A DNA stretch of 64,000 nt. It comes from Aliidongia dinghuensis. Its GTDB lineage: Bacteria > Pseudomonadota > Alphaproteobacteria > ATCC43930 > CGMCC-115725. A program made the translations under genes and the position numbers. Location of the stretch: assembly GCF_014643535.1 (NCBI RefSeq), contig NZ_BMJQ01000003.1, positions 186,001 to 250,000 of the forward strand, in the 5' to 3' direction. This document shows positions 58,812 to 64,000 of this stretch, in pieces. The notes beneath the pieces are model-generated. The model had not been told where the DNA came from and ran no database searches. It saw nothing but the letters and a program-made list of their open reading frames with translations. Positions within the stretch are counted from its first letter, which is position 1. Every line of letters starts with the position of its first letter.

Positions 58812-59249
58812 CTACTTCGCGCCGAGCAGCTCGACGTCGAAGATCAGCGTCGCATTCGGCGGGATGTCCTGGCCGGCACCACGCGCGCCATAGCCGAGAT
58901 CCGGCGGGATGATGAGCGTGCGCTTGCCGCCGATATGCATGGTGGCGACGCCCTCGTCCCAGCCCTTGATCACCTCGCCCTGGCCGAGCGTGAAGGAAAA
59001 CGGCTCGCCACGATCGACCGAGCTGTCGAATTCCTTGCCTTTCTTGCCGTTGACGAACAGCCAGCCGGTGTAATGCACCGTGACGGTCTGGCCGGCCTGC
59101 GGCACGGGGCCGATGCCGGGACGCGTGTCGATGATGCGAAGCCCGCTCGGCGTCGTGGCCTCGGTGGCGGCCATGGCCGGACGGGCGGCGAGCGGCTGAG
59201 CCGCGACGGCCAGCAGAAGGGCGGCGGGGAGCAAACGCGACAGGAACAT
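58812..59249 (-). CDS. FKBP-type peptidyl-prolyl isomerase, exported
   Basis: A 145-residue periplasmic PPIase. The signal is [27 protein letters not shown]. The FKBP domain is complete: [91 protein letters not shown]. It speeds proline isomerisation during folding outside the cytosol. It follows PhzF after 91 bases on the same strand order and is probably transcribed on its own. Confidence 0.93.
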   Translation of the reverse strand: MFLSRLLPAALLLAVAAQPLAARPAMAATEATTPSGLRIIDTRPGIGPVPQAGQTVTVHYTGWLFVNGKKGKEFDSSVDRGEPFSFTLGQGEVIKGWDEGVATMHIGGKRTLIIPPDLGYGARGAGQDIPPNATLIFDVELLGAK

Positions 59250-59350
59250 GGAGCCTCTTGGCGCTGAGGAAGACCGGCGGCCGCCGGCCCGAATGGCGCC
59301 AGAGACTAGCGACATCCGGGCCGAGAGGCGAGCGCCAGCTGGAGCCCGAT

Positions 59351-59377
59351 CCGCTCACGTCGAAACGACGTGAGCGG
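59351..59377. repeat. Perfect 12-bp stem hairpin
   Basis: CCGCTCACGTCG (59351-59362) and CGACGTGAGCGG (59366-59377) flank an AAA loop. It lies between the FKBP gene and the end of the ABC operon. It may work with the next hairpin as a transcript end on the minus strand. Confidence 0.65.
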
Positions 59378-59403
59378 TGAATCGGTCTCCAACTTATTGG
59401 AAT

Positions 59404-59454
59404 AGGGCAAGATTCACGCGTCAGATCGGCGTCGATCTGACGCGACCTTGCCCT
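59404..59454 (-). terminator. Long two-part hairpin at the end of the ABC operon
   Basis: An outer pair AGGGCAAG (59404-59411) / CTTGCCCT (59447-59454) encloses an inner perfect pair CGCGTCAGATCG (59417-59428) / CGATCTGACGCG (59433-59444) with a GCGT loop. It reaches into the stop codon of the permease gene. It lacks a T-run, so it may be a terminator or an mRNA-stabilising repeat. Confidence 0.55.
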
Positions 59455-60310
59455 AGTCGCGGACGCGACCGACCAATTGCACCGGGTTCACGAACCGGAG
59501 TGCTATGATCAGCCAGAACAGTGACGAGACCATGTAGACGACGGCGAGCGCGTCCAGCGACTGGTTCGCCCGGATGCCGGCCGAGAAGGCGGCGGCATAG
59601 AGCGAGACGACCAGCGTCTGGCTGTCCGGGCCGGCGGTGAGGAACGTGAGCTCGAACATGCCAATCGAACGCACCAGCACGAGAAGTGCTGCCGCCATGA
59701 TGCCGGGCGCCAAGAGCGGCACCAGCACGTAGCGGAACACCGACCAGGTGCCCGCCCCGCACACCCGCGCCGCCGATTCGAGCCGCTGATCGATCTGCTC
59801 GATGAACGGCGTCATGACCAGCACGACGAACGGCACGGTCGGCACCAGGTTGGCGATGATGACGCCGGTGAGCGTGCCACCGAGGTTGACCCGATAGAGC
59901 AGGGTTGCGAGCGGCACGCCGTAGGTGATGGTCGGCACCAGCACCGGCAGGACCAGCAGCAGCAGGATCGTCCGCTTGCCGGCGAACTCGCGCCGCGCCA
60001 GCGCATAGGCGGCCGGCACGCCCAGGATGACCGAGATCAGCACGACGGCTGCCACGACCTTGACCGTCACGATCAGGACGTCGTTCAGCTGGAACTCGTC
60101 CCAGGCGCTGAAGTACCACTTGGAGGTAAAGCCTTCCGGCAGCCAGGTGCCGAACCAGCGCGTGCCGAAGGAATCGACCGCGACCGATGCCACGACGCCG
60201 GCGACGTTCAGGATGAACAGCCAGACGAGCGCCCAGAGCGTGACATGCCACACGCGGTTCCAGAACGGCGCCTGGAAATCGCCGCTGCGGGTGAGAGCTG
60301 CGCCGGTCAT
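59453..60310 (-). CDS. ABC transporter permease, PotC-like (spermidine/putrescine/iron superfamily)
   Basis: A 285-residue six-helix permease. It includes VVAAVVLISVILGVPAAYALARREFAGKRTILLLLVLPVLVPTITYGVPLATLLYRV and the coupling loop LESAARVCGAGTWSVFRYVLVPLLAPGIMAAALLVLVRSIGMFELTFLTAGP. It overlaps the second permease gene by 4 bases and is the last gene of the operon. The substrate is unknown. The hexuronate genes upstream hint at a sugar acid, yet this permease class usually serves polyamines, iron or related solutes. Confidence 0.9.
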   Translation of the reverse strand: MTGAALTRSGDFQAPFWNRVWHVTLWALVWLFILNVAGVVASVAVDSFGTRWFGTWLPEGFTSKWYFSAWDEFQLNDVLIVTVKVVAAVVLISVILGVPAAYALARREFAGKRTILLLLVLPVLVPTITYGVPLATLLYRVNLGGTLTGVIIANLVPTVPFVVLVMTPFIEQIDQRLESAARVCGAGTWSVFRYVLVPLLAPGIMAAALLVLVRSIGMFELTFLTAGPDSQTLVVSLYAAAFSAGIRANQSLDALAVVYMVSSLFWLIIALRFVNPVQLVGRVRD

Positions 60311-61215
60311 CCCTTCGTCCCTCCAACCGGACCGCGATAGAACAGGCTGCGGAAGCCCAGGATGCAGGCGACGACGATGAGCTGTACCACGCCCATCACC
60401 ATGGCGCCGGCCGCGGCCATCGGTGCGTTGTAGTCTTCGTAAGCCAACTGATAGACGGCGAGCGCCATGACCCGCGTGGCACCGGCCGGCTCGCCCAGCA
60501 GTACCGCGGACGGGAAGACCGCGAAGGACTGCACGAAGGCAAGGCAGAAGCCCATGGCGAGGCCCGGCGCCAGGAGCGGCAGGTAGATCTGCTTGAACTG
60601 GGTCCAGGGGCTGGCACCCAAGGTCGCCGCCGCCTTGGCCAGCATCGGATCGATGCCCGTGACGTAGGAGAGCGTCAGCAGGAACGAGAATGGGAAGCCG
60701 GTGATGATGAGCGACAGCAGCACGCCAATGTAGTTGTGCGTGAGCCGGATCGGTCCGTCGACCAGGTGCAGCATGTGCAGGATGCGGATGAACCAGCCGT
60801 TGGGGCCGAGATAGCCCAAGAGGCCCTGTGCCACCAGCACGGTGCCGAGCGTGATCGGCACGACCAGGACCGCCGTCACCACCCGCTGGAACTTGCTCGA
60901 CTTCCGGAGGGCGAAAGCGATCGGCAGCGCCAGGAACACGTTCGCCGTGGTCGCCGGCAAGGCGATCAGCAAGGTCTTCCAGATCGTCGAATAGAACCGC
61001 TCCTCGGTGAAGAAGCGGATGTAATTGTCGAACGCCCCGCCCTTGGTCGGCATGAACGACAGCGCCAGGCCGTAGATGCAGGGGAAGATGAAGAAGGCGA
61101 ACACGAACAGCACCGCCGGCAGAACCAGCAGCGTCGTCCCGTCCCAGCCGAGCGCGGTGCGCCAGCCGGGCTTGGCGCCGGCAATGCCGCCACCGGGGGC
61201 TGCGAGCGTGCTCAT
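60307..61215 (-). CDS. ABC transporter permease, PotB-like
   Basis: A 302-residue six-helix permease: LLVLPAVLFVFAFFIFPCIYGLALSFMPTKGGAFDNYIRFFTEERFYSTIWKTLLIALPATTANVFLALPIAFALRK. The coupling loop is AKAAATLGASPWTQFKQIYLPLLAPGLAMGFCLAFVQSFAVFPSAVLLGEPAGATRVMALAVY. It overlaps both neighbours by 4 bases. It makes the heterodimeric channel with the next permease. Confidence 0.9.
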   Translation of the reverse strand: MSTLAAPGGGIAGAKPGWRTALGWDGTTLLVLPAVLFVFAFFIFPCIYGLALSFMPTKGGAFDNYIRFFTEERFYSTIWKTLLIALPATTANVFLALPIAFALRKSSKFQRVVTAVLVVPITLGTVLVAQGLLGYLGPNGWFIRILHMLHLVDGPIRLTHNYIGVLLSLIITGFPFSFLLTLSYVTGIDPMLAKAAATLGASPWTQFKQIYLPLLAPGLAMGFCLAFVQSFAVFPSAVLLGEPAGATRVMALAVYQLAYEDYNAPMAAAGAMVMGVVQLIVVACILGFRSLFYRGPVGGTKG

Positions 61216-62285
61216 GCGCCGGGCTCCGCGAACACACGTACACGCTCCGTCGGCACAGACAGACGCACGACCTCGTCCTGCGAGATACGACGCAGGCTGC
61301 GGAAGATGACCGGCTGGCCATCCTGGGTGACGGCCGTGCCGACGAACTCGCGGCCCGCATATTCAGCGCCGGTCACGCGCGCCTCGACGATATTGTCGCC
61401 CTCGGCACCGGCGACCAGATCCTCCGGCCGGATCGAGGCGATGGCGCGCGGCGTGTTGACCTTGCCCACGCCCTGGAGCGTGACACCAGGACCGGCGAGC
61501 TTCGTCTCGCCGGTTCCGTTGCCGACGACACCCAGCGACAGCGAGTTCTGATAGCCCATGAAGCGGGCGACCTCGAGATTGGACGGCCGGGCATAGAGAT
61601 CCTCGGGCGGCCCCACCTGCTGGACCCGCCCGTCATGCAGCACGACGATGCGGTCGGCGAGCGACAGCGCCTCGTCCTGGTCGTGCGTGACATAAATGGT
61701 CGAGCGGCCGAGCTCACGATGGATGCGGCGGATCTCGACGCGCATCTCCAGGCGCAGCTTGGCGTCGAGGTTCGAGAGCGGCTCATCCATCAGCACGAGC
61801 GGCGGCTGGACCACGATGGCGCGCGCGATCGCGACGCGCTGCTGCTGGCCGCCCGAGAGCTGGCCCGGCAGCTTCTCCGCATGGGCCTCGAGCCGGACCA
61901 TCTTGAGCGCGTCGGTGACGCGCCGGTCGATCTCGGCCTTGGCGACCTTCCGCATCATCAGGCCGAAGCCGATGTTCTTGCGCACGGTCATGTGCGGGAA
62001 CAGCGCGTAGCTCTGGAACACCATGCCGAAGCCGCGCTGTTCCGGCCGGAGCACGTCGATGCGCTGGTCGTCGAGCCAGATGGCGCCGCCGGTCAGGGGC
62101 AGGAGCCCGGCCAGACAGTTGAGCGCCGTCGATTTGCCGCAGCCCGAGGGCCCGAGCAGCGCGATGAACTCGCCGCGCTTGATGGTGAGGTCGAGCCCGT
62201 CGAGCGCGGTGATGCCGGCGAAGCGCCGGGTCACCTTATCGAGCTTCAGCGTGTCGAAATTGCCGTCGATCGGCCCGGTCGCCAT
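61212..62285 (-). CDS. ABC transporter ATP-binding protein, PotA/UgpC-like
   Basis: A 357-residue ATPase. Walker A is LLGPSGCGKSTALNCLAG, with GFGMVFQSYALFPHMTVRKNIGFGL, signature LSGGQQQRVAIARAI, Walker B LVLMDEPLSNLDAKL and H-loop YVTHDQDEALS. A C-terminal TOBE domain contains ASIRPEDLVAG. It is first in the three-gene ABC set and lies 107 bases after the fructuronate reductase gene. No binding-protein gene is in the window; it may lie to the right of the edge. Confidence 0.92.
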   Translation of the reverse strand: MATGPIDGNFDTLKLDKVTRRFAGITALDGLDLTIKRGEFIALLGPSGCGKSTALNCLAGLLPLTGGAIWLDDQRIDVLRPEQRGFGMVFQSYALFPHMTVRKNIGFGLMMRKVAKAEIDRRVTDALKMVRLEAHAEKLPGQLSGGQQQRVAIARAIVVQPPLVLMDEPLSNLDAKLRLEMRVEIRRIHRELGRSTIYVTHDQDEALSLADRIVVLHDGRVQQVGPPEDLYARPSNLEVARFMGYQNSLSLGVVGNGTGETKLAGPGVTLQGVGKVNTPRAIASIRPEDLVAGAEGDNIVEARVTGAEYAGREFVGTAVTQDGQPVIFRSLRRISQDEVVRLSVPTERVRVFAEPGA

Positions 62286-62392
62286 GGCTGATCCACCCTT
62301 ATCGACGCTGCGGCGGTGCCGGCGGCACCATCCGGAAAGAAAGAAGGCTCATCGCGTTGCTCCCTATTGAACTTGTTCTGCCGGCAGCGGCT

Positions 62393-63844
62393 TCAGCCGC
62401 CGAGGGCGGCGAGCGTGCCGCCCGCGCGCAGGCGCGTGAGCGCCCGGGTCAACCCCTCGCGGAAACCGGCCCGCGCCGTCAGGCCCTCCGGAAACACGGT
62501 CCGGACGGCGAGCAGGTCTTCGACCACCTGTGCCGCCGGCCGATCGCTCGCGGCGAGCGGCATCAGCCGGTCCGCGAGCGGATCATTGACCGGGATCGGT
62601 GCGCCCTGGTCGTCCCGGCCGCTCAGATGGCGGAGCCAGAATGCCACCGCGAGCGTCAGGCGCTCGACCGGCAGCCCCTGGTCGAGCCGCTCGCCCAAGG
62701 CCATCAGCAGGCGCTGCGGCAGCTTCTGCGAGCCGTCCATGGCGATCTGGCGGGTGCGGTGCTTGACCGCGGTATTGTCGAACCGCCGGATCAGCTGGTT
62801 GCTGTAGTCGACCAGCCGCTCACGCGGGAAATGCCCGACGGTCGGCGCCAGCTCCTCGGTCTGCAGTTCGGAGACGAAATGGCGCAGCGCCGGGATGGCG
62901 ACCGCATCGGCGACATATTCGGCGCCGATCGCCTGGGCGGCATAGGCGATGGTCGAATGCGCCCCATTGAGCAGGCGGAGTTTCATGCGCTCGTAGGGTT
63001 CGACCGCGCCGACCAGCTCCGCGCCGACCTCGCCCAGGCCATGGAGGTCGCGGTCGAGCGTGTCCTCAATCACCCATTGCGTGAAGGGCTCGGTCGAGAG
63101 GGCGGCCAAGTCCGCGAAGCCGGTCAAGCGCCGGGCATCGGCGAAATCGGCATCGGTCGAGGCCGGTACGATGCGGTCGACCATGGCCGACGGCGTTACG
63201 AGGTTGGTCTCGAGCCATTGGGCGAAGCCATCGTCGTCGAGCGCGGCCCCGTCGATGAGCGCCCGGCGCAAGGTGGCGCCGTTCGACGGCAGATTATCGC
63301 ACGACAGCACCGTCGGCGGCTTCTGCCCGGCCGTGTAGCGCTGCTTGAGACCGGCCAGCAGATAGCCGATGGCGCTCGTCGGCCGGTCCCGGTCCGCCCG
63401 GATGTCCGGGTGGTTCGGATCGAGCCGATGGGTTGCCGGGTCGAGGCAATAGCCCTTCTCGGTCACGGTCAAGGTGACAAGGCGCGTCGCCGGATCAGCG
63501 ATCTGGCGCACGACGGCTGCAGGATCCTCGGGACCAACCAACACCCGGCCGACGATGCCGACGACGCGGGCCGAGACCGTCTCGCCCTCGCGCACCAGGA
63601 GCGTGTAGAGCCCGTCCTGCGGCGCCAGCTTGTCACGCATGCCCGGGCTCTTCAGGCTGACGCCGGTGATGCCGAGGCCGAGGCCCGAGCGCTCGACCAG
63701 GTCTTCCAGATAGATCGCCTGGTGGGCGCGGTGGAAATTGCCGATGCCGAGATGGACGACGCCCGGGACGAGCCGCGCACGGTCATAGCGCGGCCGGCGC
63801 ACGTCGGCCTTAATCGAGGCCAATGTGGCGTTCGCGAGCGTCAC
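62393..63844 (-). CDS. Mannitol dehydrogenase family protein, probable fructuronate reductase
   Basis: A 483-residue NAD-dependent long-chain polyol dehydrogenase. The N-terminal Rossmann motif is VVHLGIGNFHRAHQAIYLEDLV. Further blocks are TVLSCDNLPSNGATLRRAL, TPSAMVDRIVPAST and the catalytic lysine region MKLRLLNGAHSTIAYAAQAIG. The family includes mannitol dehydrogenase, UxuB and UxaB. The uronate isomerase-like gene overlapping its start points to D-fructuronate reduction to mannonate. The start is GTG 63844, sharing GTGA with the upstream stop; there is no nearby ATG. Confidence 0.88.
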   Translation of the reverse strand: MTLANATLASIKADVRRPRYDRARLVPGVVHLGIGNFHRAHQAIYLEDLVERSGLGLGITGVSLKSPGMRDKLAPQDGLYTLLVREGETVSARVVGIVGRVLVGPEDPAAVVRQIADPATRLVTLTVTEKGYCLDPATHRLDPNHPDIRADRDRPTSAIGYLLAGLKQRYTAGQKPPTVLSCDNLPSNGATLRRALIDGAALDDDGFAQWLETNLVTPSAMVDRIVPASTDADFADARRLTGFADLAALSTEPFTQWVIEDTLDRDLHGLGEVGAELVGAVEPYERMKLRLLNGAHSTIAYAAQAIGAEYVADAVAIPALRHFVSELQTEELAPTVGHFPRERLVDYSNQLIRRFDNTAVKHRTRQIAMDGSQKLPQRLLMALGERLDQGLPVERLTLAVAFWLRHLSGRDDQGAPIPVNDPLADRLMPLAASDRPAAQVVEDLLAVRTVFPEGLTARAGFREGLTRALTRLRAGGTLAALGG

Positions 63845-64000
63845 AGCTTGTACGCCTTCTTGGCGAGCCCATGGGCGAGGTCCCGGGCGACCGCCTGGGC
63901 CTCGTCGAGGTCGAGCCGGTGCTCGGCCACGAGCCGGCCCAGATAGCCGCAGTCGATGCGGCGGGCGACGTCGTGGCGCGCCGGGATCGACAGGAAGGCG
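63841..64000 (-). CDS. uxaC: Uronate (glucuronate) isomerase, C-terminal part, cut by window edge
   Basis: The last 52 residues of a protein run to the right edge: AFLSIPARHDVARRIDCGYLGRLVAEHRLDLDEAQAVARDLAHGLAKKAYKL. The SIPARHDxxRRxD block and KKAYKL end match alphaproteobacterial glucuronate isomerases. UxaC converts glucuronate to fructuronate, the substrate of the next enzyme. Its stop overlaps the GTG of the reductase gene, so they are co-translated. Identification rests on a short fragment. Confidence 0.7.
   Translation of the reverse strand, partial: AFLSIPARHDVARRIDCGYLGRLVAEHRLDLDEAQAVARDLAHGLAKKAYKL

Noticed and set aside
62299..62351. 17-codon minus-strand frame MSLLSFRMVPPAPPQRR before the ABC ATPase gene
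   Set aside because: No clear ribosome site, no conservation evidence and no regulatory pattern; too weak to list as a leader peptide.
62357..63946. 529-codon frame antisense to the mannitol dehydrogenase family gene
   Set aside because: Shadow frame with no recognisable domain; the minus-strand gene is clear.
1..64000. CRISPR arrays, rRNA or tRNA genes, insertion sequences
   Set aside because: Gaps between genes were read for spaced repeats, TTCGA-arm patterns and transposase motifs; none was convincing.

Overview
The window is 64 kb of strongly GC-rich chromosomal DNA packed with short operons in both directions. Several features point to a free-living alphaproteobacterium, probably Rhodospirillales-like: paired btaA/btaB genes for betaine lipids, a B12-riboswitch-controlled cbtBA pair, mntR/mntH, Tat-signal proteins, potFGHI with puuAB, and inverted repeats of the 'GTCATCCCCGCGAAGGCGGGG' type. 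The genus cannot be fixed from the sequence alone. I saw no rRNA, tRNA, CRISPR array, transposase or integrase.

Layout. 1-2.8 kb: end of a NitT/TauT-type ABC importer operon with two solute-binding proteins of unrelated families. 2.8-4.6 kb: cobalamin riboswitch, cbtB, cbtA and a divergent histidine phosphatase. 4.6-11.6 kb: regulators (AraC, TetR) and single metabolic or membrane genes. 11.7-13.9 kb: btaA-btaB with an unusual upstream region. 13.9-17.4 kb: uppP, a LysE exporter, mntR and divergent mntH. 17.5-22.2 kb: a metal block (DUF1007 protein, His-rich NicO exporter, zinc-type ABC importer with a Zur-like operator). This block is interrupted by a compositionally different two-gene cassette, an NlpC/P60-type amidase plus an exported protein. 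22.2-32.1 kb: potassium channel, LysR, RND efflux operon led by a degenerate esterase, MerR/carboxymuconolactone decarboxylase, TetR/MFS. 32.2-37.6 kb: chromate-resistance operon (ChrB-like, ChrA, truncated phosphatase, SOD, beta-propeller, MFS). 37.7-41.3 kb: metC and an Atm1-type ABC exporter. 41.3-43.2 kb: an intracellular subtilase and a small partner, flanked by 42-bp direct repeats of the end of the exporter gene. 43.3-46.4 kb: a frameshifted gene, an AT-rich gap, a Sel1 protein and an ExeA-like ATPase. 46.6-53.8 kb: putrescine uptake (potFGHI) and gamma-glutamyl putrescine catabolism (puuB, puuA). 53.8-59.3 kb: CHMI-like isomerase, GYD protein, MBL protein, EF-G-like factor, PhzF, FKBP. 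59.4-64 kb: an ABC importer downstream of hexuronate genes (fructuronate reductase, uronate isomerase).

The most interesting items are (i) the subtilase/small-protein module inserted behind the Atm1-type exporter with a duplicated 3' gene end, (ii) the amidase/periplasmic-partner pair, which has the layout of a type VI effector-immunity cassette, (iii) the interlocked inverted repeats upstream of btaA, and (iv) several probable pseudoenzymes sitting inside otherwise conventional operons.
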